Source: UBA12567 sp964598425 (GTDB lineage Bacteria > Planctomycetota > Phycisphaerae > Phycisphaerales > SM1A02). Taken from it: 64,000 nt of DNA. Each line of letters opens with the position of its first letter. The stretch's first letter is position 1. The notes below the pieces were generated by a model. The model was not told the origin of the DNA. It was given only the letters and a program-made list of their open reading frames with translations, and did not search any database. Positions 17,248-26,257 of this stretch are shown here, in pieces. The stretch is taken from the NCBI GenBank assembly GCA_964598425.1, contig CAZRBV010000002.1, positions 1 through 64,000 of the forward strand, in the 5' to 3' direction. A program made the translations under genes and the position numbers.

Positions 17248-18084
17248 TCAGAAGCTCACGTTCATTCCGACGAAGAGGCCGGGGAAACTGGGCGAAATGT
17301 CCCAGTCCCCATCCGTGAGATTCTTGTACTCCATGAGCCTGTAGCCGACAGTGGCGCCAAAGTTGGGAGTGATGTGCAGCGTCAGGCCGCCACGGACTTT
17401 GTAGAAGAGGCCACCATCACTGCCGGTTCCCCCGACGCTGCCCCCCACACCGATGCTCATTCCATGAGCGAAACTGGTGAACGGCCGAAGATCGACATCA
17501 AGCGAGAGCTCGGCACCACCATAGACACTCCACCAACTGGCGCCATTGTCGACGCCTGCGAGCGACTGATCGATATCCAGCCAGGCAACACCGACATGCG
17601 GTCCAAAGAGGAGTTCAACGGGCTCGGTTGTGTCGCGGCGGCCATCTCCATGCAAGATGATCGGGTACCAGTGCCCTTCGAACGCCAGCCACGACATATC
17701 GAGTGAGGAGTCGTAATCGACCCCTGGCAGCAGTGCCTGACCTCCCCAGGTTGTACCCGCTGCGAGATTGGCGGTTCCACTCCAGGACCCATGAGTGCCC
17801 ATGACGCGCACGGCCCACGGGTCCTTTGACAGAGTCAGTTCGCCGCGGAACAGCGCAGTGAGGTTTCCGAGGTCCATCGAACTGTTGGTGTCATCGCCGA
17901 TCTGCAACGTGTTGCCGCCATTGGATCCTTCCCCTTTGGCGCGGACCAACCACGCGCCGGCGTCCAGGTCCATTCGAAGTGGGGCTTCTCCAAGTGCAGC
18001 CAGGTCTGCCGAGGGCTCAGCGGACTCATCTGCAGCGACTGCTATCGAACCAGTGAGGAGCACCATCGCAATCGATCGAAACAT
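17248..18084 (-). CDS. Outer-membrane beta-barrel-like protein
   Basis: 278 aa. ATG at 18084 follows AAGGGGA at 7 bases and opens a signal peptide (MFRSIAMVLLTGSIAVAADE). The mature part alternates polar and aromatic/hydrophobic residues, typical of barrel strands (FRGELTLSKDPWAVRVMG, WLAFEGHWYPIIL, VRGGLTLHITPNFGATVGYR), and ends in Phe, a common outer-membrane barrel signature. No specific family recognised. 12 bp downstream of purM on the same strand. Confidence 0.65.
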   Translation of the reverse strand: MFRSIAMVLLTGSIAVAADESAEPSADLAALGEAPLRMDLDAGAWLVRAKGEGSNGGNTLQIGDDTNSSMDLGNLTALFRGELTLSKDPWAVRVMGTHGSWSGTANLAAGTTWGGQALLPGVDYDSSLDMSWLAFEGHWYPIILHGDGRRDTTEPVELLFGPHVGVAWLDIDQSLAGVDNGASWWSVYGGAELSLDVDLRPFTSFAHGMSIGVGGSVGGTGSDGGLFYKVRGGLTLHITPNFGATVGYRLMEYKNLTDGDWDISPSFPGLFVGMNVSF

Positions 18085-18096
18085 CAGGAAGTCCCC

Positions 18097-19185
18097 TTAC
18101 ATGTGGACCTGGCCACTGCCTGCCTTGAGCGTGCCTATGATCCGCGCGGATTCGCCGCACTGTTGCAATTGCTTGACTACGGATTCTGCGAATGCAGGCC
18201 GGACGGCCAAGACATATCCGATCCCCATATTGAATACGCGATACATCTCGTCAACCTCGACATCGCCGCGATTCTGGAGGAACGTGAAGATTGGTGGGAT
18301 TTCCCATGCCGTTGTGTCAATGACAGCATCGAGATTGGATGGCAGCACCCGGGGAAGATTTCCCGGGAGTCCTCCGCCGGTGATATGCGCCATGGCGCTG
18401 ACAACTCTCTTCACCTTGTATCGGCGCAGCAGTTTTACGATGGGCTGGGCGTAGATTCGAGTCGGCTCCAGCAGCACATCACCCAGCAACTGATCGCCAA
18501 GTGGCGCATAGGCTCGGTCGAGCCGGAGCGATCGTGTGTCGACAATGCGGCGCACCAGGCTGTAACCATTGCTGTGGATGCCGCTGCTTTCGAGACCGAT
18601 GAGGACGTCGCCAGCACAGGCGCGGACTGGGTCAATGGCGCGGTTGAGTTCCACAACTCCAACGGCGAAGCCCGCGATATCGAAATCACCTTCCGTGTAG
18701 ATATCCGGCATCTCGGCGCACTCGCCACCGATCAGCGCGCATCCCGCGATCTCGCATCCCCGTGCAACGCCCTCAACAATCTTCGCCGTTGCCTCAGGAT
18801 CCTGGCGGTGAAGCCCGAGGTAATCAAGAAAGAACAGCGGTTCGGCGCCTTGAACGATGAGGTCATTGACGTTCATCGCCACACAGTCGATTCCAACAGT
18901 GTCGAGTACCCCCAGATCGGCTGCGAGTTTGACCTTGGTTCCAACGCCATCGGTGCATGCCACAAGGACAGGATCCTTGTAGTTCCGCTGGAATATCTGC
19001 TCGTTGAAGTCGAGCCGAAACATCCCGGCGAATGCGCCGTGCTGTCCCATCACCCGCTGCCCGTGGGTTCGCCGAACCGATGGCTTGATGAGCTCGACGA
19101 GCCGATCGCCGGCATCAATATCGACACCGGCCTGAGCGTAGGTCATCGCCTGTGATCCAGTCTTGGACTTGGTTGTCGCGGGCAT
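18097..19185 (-). CDS. purM: Phosphoribosylformylglycinamidine cyclo-ligase (AIR synthetase)
   Basis: 362 aa, normal for PurM. Motifs: YAQAGVDIDAGDRLVELIKP, VACTDGVGTKVKLA, GIDCVAMNVNDLIVQGAEPL, GGECAEMPDIY, SSGIHSNGYSLVR, HITGGGLPGNLPRVLP, FNMGIGYVLAV. It catalyses the ATP-dependent closure of the imidazole ring in purine synthesis. The open frame runs far upstream; I take ATG at 19185 (MPATTKSKTGSQ), with ATG at 19146 (MTYAQAGVD), nearer the usual family start, as the alternative. Neither has a strong ribosome site. Divergent from sucD. Confidence 0.95.
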   Translation of the reverse strand: MPATTKSKTGSQAMTYAQAGVDIDAGDRLVELIKPSVRRTHGQRVMGQHGAFAGMFRLDFNEQIFQRNYKDPVLVACTDGVGTKVKLAADLGVLDTVGIDCVAMNVNDLIVQGAEPLFFLDYLGLHRQDPEATAKIVEGVARGCEIAGCALIGGECAEMPDIYTEGDFDIAGFAVGVVELNRAIDPVRACAGDVLIGLESSGIHSNGYSLVRRIVDTRSLRLDRAYAPLGDQLLGDVLLEPTRIYAQPIVKLLRRYKVKRVVSAMAHITGGGLPGNLPRVLPSNLDAVIDTTAWEIPPIFTFLQNRGDVEVDEMYRVFNMGIGYVLAVRPAFAESVVKQLQQCGESARIIGTLKAGSGQVHM

Positions 19186-19290
19186 CGGGGCAGTGTAAAC
19201 GCCGCTGGCCCCCAGCCGAACCCCGCATGGGCTACCCTGCCCGACTTCCGACTGTTTTTCCACTGAATCCACGGCACGAAAGCGAGTGAC

Positions 19291-20253
19291 ATGTCCATTC
19301 TCATTGACGGAACGACGAAAGTCATCTGCCAAGGCATTACAGGCGCCTCCGGGTCCTTCCACACCAAGGGCTGTCTGGATTACGGCACACAGATGGTCGG
19401 CGGCGTGACCCCTGGCAAGGGCGGTCAGCGTGATGTCAACGACCTCCCCATTTTTGACACCGTGTCCGAGGCCGTCAGCGCGACCGGCGCCCACGCCACG
19501 ATGATTTTCGTTCCGCCGCCGTTTGCCGGAGATTCGGTTCTTGAGGCAGCCGATGCCGGCATCTCGGTGATCTGCTGCATCACCGAGGGGATTCCTGTGC
19601 AGGACATGGTGCGGGTCCGCAAGCGACTTGAGGAATACCCCGGCAGCGTACTCATCGGGCCGAACTGCCCCGGCATCATCACACCGGGCAGGCGAGTTTC
19701 TGGCGAAGGTCCATCGGCCAGATTTGAAGGCGGCTGCAAGATTGGCATCATGCCGGGCTACATCAATACCGCCCGAGAGGACGCTGCCAGCGGAAAGGCG
19801 GTCGGTGTGATCAGCCGCAGCGGCACGCTGACGTACGAAGCGGTCTGGCAGACCTCCGTCCTCGGCCTGGGTCAAAGTACATGCGTCGGCATCGGCGGCG
19901 ATCCAATTCGCGGGCTCGGTTTTATCGAACTCCTCGAACTGTTCAATGCGGATCCGGAGACTGACGGCATCGTGATGATCGGTGAGATCGGTGGGAGCGA
20001 CGAAGCGGATGCCGGCCGATGGATAGAAGCAAATGCAACAAAACCCGTCACAGCGTTTATTGCGGGTCGGACGGCACCGCCTGGTAAGCGGATGGGACAC
20101 GCTGGCGCGATTATTGGTGGAGCCGATGACACCGCGCAGGCCAAGATGGACGCGCTGCGAGCGTGCGGTGTTCACGTCTGCGAGTCGCCGGCGGATCTGG
20201 GTTCGAGCATGGCCGCGGCCCTTGGGATAGAAACAGCGAGTGCGGCACTGTGA
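19291..20253 (+). CDS. sucD: Succinate-CoA ligase (ADP-forming), alpha subunit
   Basis: 320 aa. CoA-binding N-terminus ICQGITGASGSFHTKGCLDY, GANCPG-type motif as IGPNCPGIITPG, and the phospho-histidine region GKRMGHAGAIIGG. It makes ATP or GTP from succinyl-CoA in the TCA cycle together with the beta subunit. sucC, usually directly upstream, is not here, so it must be encoded elsewhere. ATG at 19291 has only a weak GAG upstream. Its stop overlaps the start of a small lipoprotein gene (GTGA). Confidence 0.95.
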   Translation: MSILIDGTTKVICQGITGASGSFHTKGCLDYGTQMVGGVTPGKGGQRDVNDLPIFDTVSEAVSATGAHATMIFVPPPFAGDSVLEAADAGISVICCITEGIPVQDMVRVRKRLEEYPGSVLIGPNCPGIITPGRRVSGEGPSARFEGGCKIGIMPGYINTAREDAASGKAVGVISRSGTLTYEAVWQTSVLGLGQSTCVGIGGDPIRGLGFIELLELFNADPETDGIVMIGEIGGSDEADAGRWIEANATKPVTAFIAGRTAPPGKRMGHAGAIIGGADDTAQAKMDALRACGVHVCESPADLGSSMAAALGIETASAAL

Positions 20254-20633
20254 CGCGCTTCGCCGTATCTCTTCTGGCAGCTCTGATGCTGGTTGGCTGT
20301 GGCTCAGTGACCCGCATTCACGGCTGGGCCGGAGGCCCGGTTGAAGCTGGAACGCGTGAGGACGCCGCCGTTGTCCGCTACAGGGCCCCCAGACCGGGAT
20401 GGACCATGAAGGTGGACCGGGGACGCCTCGACGGCCAGACCGCAATCTTGTGGGTGACCGCAACCGGACAGACTGACGGTCCACTTGAACGAACTGCGAT
20501 CGAAACCAGTTGGGCTGCCCCGGAGGGCGAAACGATTGAGTGCGTACAAGTGAATCTGCGAGTGCTCAACGGCGAGCAGTCCGACCGTCGGTATCTGGCA
20601 GCGGCGACAGGTTGTGGCCCCCTCGGCGACTGA
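20250..20633 (+). CDS. Small lipoprotein coupled to sucD, unknown function
   Basis: 127 aa from GTG at 20250, which overlaps the sucD TGA (GTGA). The N-terminus VTRFAVSLLAALMLVGCGSV is a typical lipoprotein signal with lipobox LVGC. The mature domain of about 105 residues (YRAPRPGWTMKVDRGRLDGQ, AILWVTATGQTDGP) looks beta-rich; no family recognised. An ATG 29 codons upstream lies inside sucD and would bury the signal peptide. Its TGA at 20631-20633 directly abuts the reverse-strand stop of the cysteine desulfurase. Confidence 0.7.
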   Translation: MTRFAVSLLAALMLVGCGSVTRIHGWAGGPVEAGTREDAAVVRYRAPRPGWTMKVDRGRLDGQTAILWVTATGQTDGPLERTAIETSWAAPEGETIECVQVNLRVLNGEQSDRRYLAAATGCGPLGD

Positions 20634-21761
20634 TCAGAGCGATCCAATCTGCCCAATCGCGGCGTCAATGTCTGCCTTCGTTGTCTCTCGACCAAGGCTC
20701 AAGCGAACTGTGTTGGCGATCGCCGCATCATCAAGACCGATGGCTCGGAGAACATGACTGGGCTCGTGCCGCGCGCTTCCGCAGGCTGATCCGCTGCTAC
20801 AGGCGATTCCGGAGAGGCGATCGATAAGTGGGTCAGGATGCTGCGAGGGGATCGTGACATTGAGAATATGAGGCACCCGCTGACCGCCATCTCCATTCAA
20901 TACGGCGTCCGGGCATTGGCGCTTCAGCCCCATCTCAAGTTGATTCATCAGGTCAGTGACGTGCTCACACTCGTCTTCCCAACCCGATGCCACCAACGCT
21001 GCAGCCTGCCCAAGCCCGACGATGGCGGGTACGTTGAGCGTGCCACTGCGCAGACCTCGCTCGTGACCGCCACCTTCCAGAAGCGGTTCGATCGGGCGTC
21101 CTTCCGCTCTCCCTCGAAGAACGAGTGCACCACTGCCCTTGGGTCCGTGCATCTTGTGCCCGCTGATGGTGATCGCGTCGATTGGCATCCGGGAAAGATC
21201 AATCGGTACTTTGCCGGGCGCCTGGCTTGCATCACAGTGAAAGAGAATGCCCCGGTCCCGGCAGACGTCACCAACCGCCTCGACGTCGTTGATCGTTCCA
21301 AGCTCGTTATTGACCCATTGCAAGCTGACCATGGCTGTGTCATCTTGCAGTTTCCGGACAATGTCTTCTGGAGAAACCAATCCAGATTGGGTTGGCGCCA
21401 CGAGATCGACTGCGGCACCCTCTCGCTCAAGACGCCGAAGCGGGTCGAGAACCGCAGGATGCTCAATGGCGGAACTGACAATATGAACGCGTTCACCTCG
21501 CATCAGCCTTGGCCTCATCAGCCCCTTGATCGCGAGATTGCAGCTCTCGGTGGCTCCAGAAACAAGCGTGACCCTGTCACTCGCCACGCACAGCATCGAC
21601 GCGATCTGGCCGCGTGCTCGCTCGACCGCCGCTGCGGCCGCCCGTCCCTGCGGGTGTTGGCTGGCGGCGTTTCCAGGGCGGTCGGTAAACCACGGCAGCA
21701 TGGCCCCGAGCACGCGGGGATCGGTGGGTGTGCTGGCGGCGTAGTCGAGGTAGATCGGCAT
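20634..21761 (-). CDS. iscS: Class I (NifS/IscS-type) cysteine desulfurase
   Basis: 375 aa. MPIYLDYAASTPTDPRVLGA is the classic N-terminus; SGATESCNLAIKG, EHPAVL, the PLP lysine in ITISGHKMHGPKG, and the catalytic-Cys loop CSSGSACGSARHEPSHVL are all present. It releases sulfur from cysteine as persulfide for Fe-S clusters or tRNA thiolation. No iscU, sufE or mnmA gene is adjacent, so the exact role is open. ATG at 21761 has no strong ribosome site. Confidence 0.92.
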   Translation of the reverse strand: MPIYLDYAASTPTDPRVLGAMLPWFTDRPGNAASQHPQGRAAAAAVERARGQIASMLCVASDRVTLVSGATESCNLAIKGLMRPRLMRGERVHIVSSAIEHPAVLDPLRRLEREGAAVDLVAPTQSGLVSPEDIVRKLQDDTAMVSLQWVNNELGTINDVEAVGDVCRDRGILFHCDASQAPGKVPIDLSRMPIDAITISGHKMHGPKGSGALVLRGRAEGRPIEPLLEGGGHERGLRSGTLNVPAIVGLGQAAALVASGWEDECEHVTDLMNQLEMGLKRQCPDAVLNGDGGQRVPHILNVTIPSQHPDPLIDRLSGIACSSGSACGSARHEPSHVLRAIGLDDAAIANTVRLSLGRETTKADIDAAIGQIGSL

Positions 21762-21814
21762 ATCTGTCACAGTGCGTCTACCGTACACATCAATCCAAGT
21801 CTTCGCGGTCAGCC

Positions 21815-22621
21815 ATGCAGATCATCACCGACATCCCGCCACTGGAAGCCTACTGGGGCTGCGCCTTCGTCCCGACGATGGGTGCCTTGCACGAGGGGCA
21901 CCGAAGTCTGATTCGGTTGGCCTCTGCGCAGGGTCGCCCGGTGCTGGTGAGCATTTTCGTGAACCCAACCCAGTTTGCCCCTCACGAGGATCTTGTCTCC
22001 TATCCACGATCCCTTGAGAGCGACCTTGAAAGCGTCGCTGCCGAAGGTGCTGTCGCGGCGTTTGTTCCGGGCGAGGATGTGGTGTATCCCGAACCCGATT
22101 CGATTGTTCCGCCACCAGTTCCCGGCGTTGGAACCACGCCGTCACTTGAAGACGCATGCAGGCCACATTTCTTCGCGGGAGTGTGCGGCGTCGTGGCACG
22201 CCTCTTCGACGTGGTGCGTCCGAGCGTTGCTGTGTTTGGCGAGAAAGACTGGCAGCAACTCAAGGTGATTGAGGCGATGGCTCGAAGTGGGTCCCCGCGA
22301 TGGGGGGATCTTCGGATTCTCGCTGGACCGACAGTGCGTGAAGATGACGGATTGGCCATGAGCAGTCGAAACACATATCTCGATGAGGACCAGCGGCACC
22401 GGGCGCTGGCTTTGTTCCGGGGACTGTCGGCTGCTCGGGGTCTCTCGGTGGTGGAGGCCGAGGCGGTCATGCAGCAGGAGCTCAGCGACTCGCTCCTTGA
22501 AATTGACTACGCGGTTGTCCGGGATGCAGAAACGCTTGGTCCCGCATGCGATCAACCACGACGCGGTCTGATTGCCGCCACACTGGACGGAACACGGCTG
22601 ATCGACAACATGCCCGTCTGA
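21815..22621 (+). CDS. panC: Pantoate-beta-alanine ligase (pantothenate synthetase)
   Basis: 268 aa. FVPTMGALHEGHRSLIRLA with the HxGH motif, VSIFVNPTQFAPHEDLVSYP, FFAGVCGVVARLFDVVRP, VFGEKDWQQLKVI, MSSRNTYLDEDQR. It joins pantoate to beta-alanine using ATP, the last step of vitamin B5 synthesis. ATG at 21815 begins MQIITDIPPLEAY; the longer frame adds sequence overlapping the divergent desulfurase gene. panB and panD are not in the window. Confidence 0.94.
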   Translation: MQIITDIPPLEAYWGCAFVPTMGALHEGHRSLIRLASAQGRPVLVSIFVNPTQFAPHEDLVSYPRSLESDLESVAAEGAVAAFVPGEDVVYPEPDSIVPPPVPGVGTTPSLEDACRPHFFAGVCGVVARLFDVVRPSVAVFGEKDWQQLKVIEAMARSGSPRWGDLRILAGPTVREDDGLAMSSRNTYLDEDQRHRALALFRGLSAARGLSVVEAEAVMQQELSDSLLEIDYAVVRDAETLGPACDQPRRGLIAATLDGTRLIDNMPV

Positions 22622-22691
22622 CAGGATTCGGGATGTCACGATTGCAGGTCCGGATCTACAATGGGCCTTCTACCCTGAGGGAGATCCTGCG

Positions 22692-24065
22692 ATGACCGCT
22701 ACTGCGATGGCCAATGAACTCGTATCTCTGAATCCAGCGACTGGCGAGCCCGTTGGGAGTGTTCCGGTGACTCCGACCGGGTCAATCGAAGAGATTCTCC
22801 TGCGAAGCCGCGCCGCGCAGACCCTCTGGGCGGCGTTGGATTTGGATGAGCGATTGGAGATGCTGCATCGCGTCATCCCGGTACTGGAGAAGCGTGCTGA
22901 AGAGATTGGACGCCTTGTCACAGCCGAAATGGGCAAGCCGATAGCCGAAGGTATTGGCGAAGTTCGCTACGGCATCGACGGTCTCGAAAGTGAACTCGAG
23001 GAGCTTGCCAGAGCACTTTCTGCGGAGGCTCTTGATGACGGCGTCACACGATCTACCTTGCACTACGACCCGTTCGGCGTGTGTGTTGCGATCACACCCT
23101 GGAACTTTCCCTTCCTGATGCCACTTCAGATTGTGGTTCCTGCGCTCGCGGCTGGCAACACGGTAGTCATGAAGCCGAGCGAATTGGTACCGCTTGTTGG
23201 CCAGGCATGTGCCGACGCATTCAACGAGATACTTCCTTCTGGCGTTCTTCAGATCGTTCACGGCGCTGACGAACAAGGCAAAGCGCTGGTAGCAGGCAAT
23301 TGTGACTTGATCGGCTTCGTGGGATCACGGGACGCGGGGCGGCACATTTTGGCCGAAGCGGCTGGTGACCTGAAACGGGTCATTCTCGAGCTTGGCGGTA
23401 AGGATCCGATGATCGTGCTCGAGGATGCGGACATTGACGCCGCCGCCGCCTTCGCGGTTCGGAACTCGTTCCGAAACTGCGGCCAGGTATGTGTCAGTAC
23501 CGAGCGCATCTACGTGGTGGATCGAGTCGCCGAGGCGTTTGAGTCTGAGGTCGCCCGCCGCACGAAGGAGCTCATTGTTGGCTGCGGCACTGATGATGGC
23601 GTGCAAATTGGACCGATGGTCAGCAGTGAGCAGAAGGCGAGCGTGATCCAGCAGCTCGATCAGGCCAAGCGGGATGGCGCCGTTGTTTCATGTGGGGATG
23701 AACCAATGGACGGGAACTTTGTGCAGCCCACCGTATTGACCGGCATGACCCATGCCATGGGGATCATGCACGAAGAGACCTTCGGGCCGATTGCCTGCAT
23801 CATGCGGGTCGCAGATGCTGATGAGGCTGTAGAGCTCGCCAACGACACCCCATACGGGCTCGGCGCGGCGGTCTTCGGCAGTGCTCGCGCCGAGGATGTG
23901 GCTCGAAGGCTCACCGCTGGCATGATCGGTATCAATCAGGGGTGCGGCGGTGCAGAAGGATCACCGTGGGTAGGTGCCCGCCAGAGTGGGTACGGCTACC
24001 ACAGTGGTCGAGCCGGGCATCGGCAGTTCGCGCAGGTCCGGGTCTTGAGCAGACCGTGCGAATGA
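22692..24065 (+). CDS. NAD(P)-dependent aldehyde dehydrogenase (succinate-semialdehyde dehydrogenase-like)
   Basis: 457 aa. ALDH hallmarks: TPWNFPFLMPLQIVVPALAA, AGNTVVMKPSE, the catalytic Glu in VILELGGKDPMIVLEDADID, the catalytic Cys in RNCGQVCVSTERIYV, and HEETFGPIACIM. The length and sequence resemble succinate-semialdehyde dehydrogenases, but substrate is not fixed by sequence. GAGGGAG lies 8 bases before ATG 22692, and TACAAT at about 22657-22662 is a good -10 box. First gene of a tight operon: ATGA overlaps join it to nadD, and nadD to rimO. Confidence 0.9.
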   Translation: MTATAMANELVSLNPATGEPVGSVPVTPTGSIEEILLRSRAAQTLWAALDLDERLEMLHRVIPVLEKRAEEIGRLVTAEMGKPIAEGIGEVRYGIDGLESELEELARALSAEALDDGVTRSTLHYDPFGVCVAITPWNFPFLMPLQIVVPALAAGNTVVMKPSELVPLVGQACADAFNEILPSGVLQIVHGADEQGKALVAGNCDLIGFVGSRDAGRHILAEAAGDLKRVILELGGKDPMIVLEDADIDAAAAFAVRNSFRNCGQVCVSTERIYVVDRVAEAFESEVARRTKELIVGCGTDDGVQIGPMVSSEQKASVIQQLDQAKRDGAVVSCGDEPMDGNFVQPTVLTGMTHAMGIMHEETFGPIACIMRVADADEAVELANDTPYGLGAAVFGSARAEDVARRLTAGMIGINQGCGGAEGSPWVGARQSGYGYHSGRAGHRQFAQVRVLSRPCE

Positions 24066-24706
24066 CGGCGGACGGCCCGATTGTCCTCTTTGGTGGATCG
24101 TTCGATCCACCAACGCGAGCCCATGTGGAATTGCCGCCGCTGGTTGCGGCTGCTCTCGGTGCTTCGCGGCTGGTGTATGTGCCCGCGGCAGTCAGCCCTC
24201 ACAAGACTGAGTCTCCTCCCACCCCAGCAGCGCATCGTCTGGCCATGTTGCGTCTCGCCCTTCCAGACGGAGCCGAAATCGATACCCGAGAGCTCGATCG
24301 TGAAGGGCCGTCCTTTGCCATTGATACGTTGGAGTCGTTTCGAGTTGACACAGACGGCTCGCGGCAACTCCGGCTGTTGATTGGCACCGATCAAGCGATG
24401 GCATTTCATCGTTGGCATCGTTGGCGAGACATCCTTGATGTGGCGTCGCCCGCGGTCATGGTTCGCGGGGATGACGATGTTGATCACGTGCTGGCTGCAA
24501 TTGAGTCCAACCAGGGCGCTGGATCTGCAACGCGTTGGCGGGAGTGGATCGTGAACCTGCCGCGAATGGGGCAGTCCAGCACCGACGTCCGAGCACGTGT
24601 CGAATCGGGCCCACTTGTGGACGGAGATGTCCACCCACTGGTTGCGGCATACATCAAGACACATCATCTGTACCGTGGCTGCGAATGCGGTAACGTCGAG
24701 ACATGA
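24062..24706 (+). CDS. nadD: Nicotinate-nucleotide adenylyltransferase
   Basis: 214 aa. Nucleotidyltransferase motif LFGGSFDPPTRAHVE, YVPAAVSPHK, LLIGTDQAMAFHRWHRW, and the ISSTxIR-type PRMGQSSTDVRARV. It adenylates nicotinate mononucleotide in NAD synthesis. The catalytic HxGH-type motif reads TRAH: Thr for the first His is tolerated in this superfamily, but Ala for Gly is unusual. ATG at 24062 overlaps the upstream stop (ATGA). Pairing with an NAD-using dehydrogenase may be incidental. Confidence 0.88.
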   Translation: MTADGPIVLFGGSFDPPTRAHVELPPLVAAALGASRLVYVPAAVSPHKTESPPTPAAHRLAMLRLALPDGAEIDTRELDREGPSFAIDTLESFRVDTDGSRQLRLLIGTDQAMAFHRWHRWRDILDVASPAVMVRGDDDVDHVLAAIESNQGAGSATRWREWIVNLPRMGQSSTDVRARVESGPLVDGDVHPLVAAYIKTHHLYRGCECGNVET

Positions 24707-26196
24707 GCACAGAACAGATCAGAACGGTTGCATTTGTCAGCCTTGGGTGTCCCAAGAATCTCGTTGACTCCGAGGCCATGCTGGCTGATCTCGCCTCCGC
24801 GGGCTACGAACTGGTTTCGGATCACGATGCTGCCGACGCTATTGTTGTGAATACGTGCGGCTTTCTCGAAGCATCCAAAGATGAGTCGATCGCAGTGATC
24901 GAGGAGGCGGTCGCGCGGAAAGGATCAGGGCGGCTGAGGCGAGTCGTCGTGGCGGGTTGCCTTGTGCAGCGGCACCGCGCAAAAATCCTGGACTGGGTTC
25001 CCGGCGTCGATGCCTTGCTCGGCGTGTTTGATCGAGATCGAATTCGGGCAGCGGTGTCAGGTAGCGAGTCCGCGGGCACGACCGAAGACAAGCCCTGGTG
25101 GATCGCTGCCAATGCCATGCAGGCTGCAAAGGCTCGTGGCATTGATACGACTGATCGTACAGTCCGGGGAATGGACGGGCGTGGTCTCGGATACTTCGAG
25201 GATGATGGAGATCGAATGCGGTTGACTCCTCGGCACTGGTCCTACTTGCGTATCAGTGAGGGGTGCAATCAGAACTGCGCGTTCTGCACGATTCCCTCAA
25301 TCAGAGGAAAGATGCGGAGCAAACCGCTTGCGAAGATTGTTCAGGAAGCTGAAGCGATCATGGCTTCTGGATGCTTCGAGTTGAATCTGATCGGACAAGA
25401 CACGACCAGTTATGGACTGGACATCGGAGAGCATGGCGGTCTGGTTGGAATGCTTGAGGCGCTCAATGGTGTTGTAAGTGCCCACGGCAGTGGGTGGATT
25501 CGATTGATGTATGCCTACCCGACGAATTTCAGCGACGGCATGATTGATGCGATTGCTTCTCTCGACAGCATCGTGAAGTACATCGACATGCCGCTGCAGC
25601 ACGCGAGCGATCGAGTGCTCTCGGCCATGCGGCGGGATGTGACCGCCGACGCTCAGGCGGCGCTTGTGGAGAAGCTCCGAACCCGCATTCCAGGTCTGGC
25701 TCTGCGAACGACGTTCATAACCGGCTTCCCCGGCGAGACGGATGAAGATCACGCGGCGCTGCTGGAGTTCATCGAGGATGTCCAGTTCGATGCGATGGGT
25801 GTCTTTCAGTACAGCCCGGAGCCCGGAACGGTGGCCGGAACACTTGATGAAGACCCATCGCTGCACGTCCCTGCCGATGTGAAGGCTGCTCGCGAGGCCG
25901 AGCTGATGCTGTTGCAACAGGAAATCGCCTTCGAAAACGCAGCCTGGGTGGCTGAGCAGGCGAGCCTGTTTGACGTGCTGGTGGACGGACCAGAGCCGGA
26001 AAACGCAGATCTGGTGACGGGCAGGTGTTATCACCAAGCACCTGAGGTTGATTCCCGGACCATCATCGAATCAAAAACCCCCCTTGTGCCCGGTTCGCTC
26101 GTACGCTGTAGGGTGATTGCAAGCGAGGGATATGACCTTGTAGCGCGACCAGAGGCGGAGTTTGACCGCACGATTCGGTTGCCGATTTCAAGCTGA
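24703..26196 (+). CDS. rimO: Ribosomal protein uS12 methylthiotransferase RimO
   Basis: 497 aa, slightly longer than the usual 440-450. N-terminal domain FVSLGCPKNLVDSEAML with NTCGFLE and VVAGCLVQRH supplies the auxiliary cluster Cys; the radical-SAM motif is SEGCNQNCAFCTIPSIRGK; a TRAM-like C-terminus follows (VLVDGPEPENADLVTGR). It methylthiolates an Asp of S12. About 45 extra residues lie between the N-terminal domain and the SAM domain (TTEDKPWWIAANAMQAAKAR). ATG at 24703 overlaps the nadD stop by 4 bp. Confidence 0.95.
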   Translation: MSTEQIRTVAFVSLGCPKNLVDSEAMLADLASAGYELVSDHDAADAIVVNTCGFLEASKDESIAVIEEAVARKGSGRLRRVVVAGCLVQRHRAKILDWVPGVDALLGVFDRDRIRAAVSGSESAGTTEDKPWWIAANAMQAAKARGIDTTDRTVRGMDGRGLGYFEDDGDRMRLTPRHWSYLRISEGCNQNCAFCTIPSIRGKMRSKPLAKIVQEAEAIMASGCFELNLIGQDTTSYGLDIGEHGGLVGMLEALNGVVSAHGSGWIRLMYAYPTNFSDGMIDAIASLDSIVKYIDMPLQHASDRVLSAMRRDVTADAQAALVEKLRTRIPGLALRTTFITGFPGETDEDHAALLEFIEDVQFDAMGVFQYSPEPGTVAGTLDEDPSLHVPADVKAAREAELMLLQQEIAFENAAWVAEQASLFDVLVDGPEPENADLVTGRCYHQAPEVDSRTIIESKTPLVPGSLVRCRVIASEGYDLVARPEAEFDRTIRLPISS

Positions 26197-26257
26197 AGTC
26201 AGCGTCTGTATCGACCGATGGAGATTGGGAGACGCCCCGCAGGGCACACACACTGAA

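Noticed and set aside
20838..21911. Plus-strand ORF of 357 aa
   Set aside because: Shadow of the cysteine desulfurase; composition is rich in Arg, His and Cys without motif, and it runs into panC in another frame.
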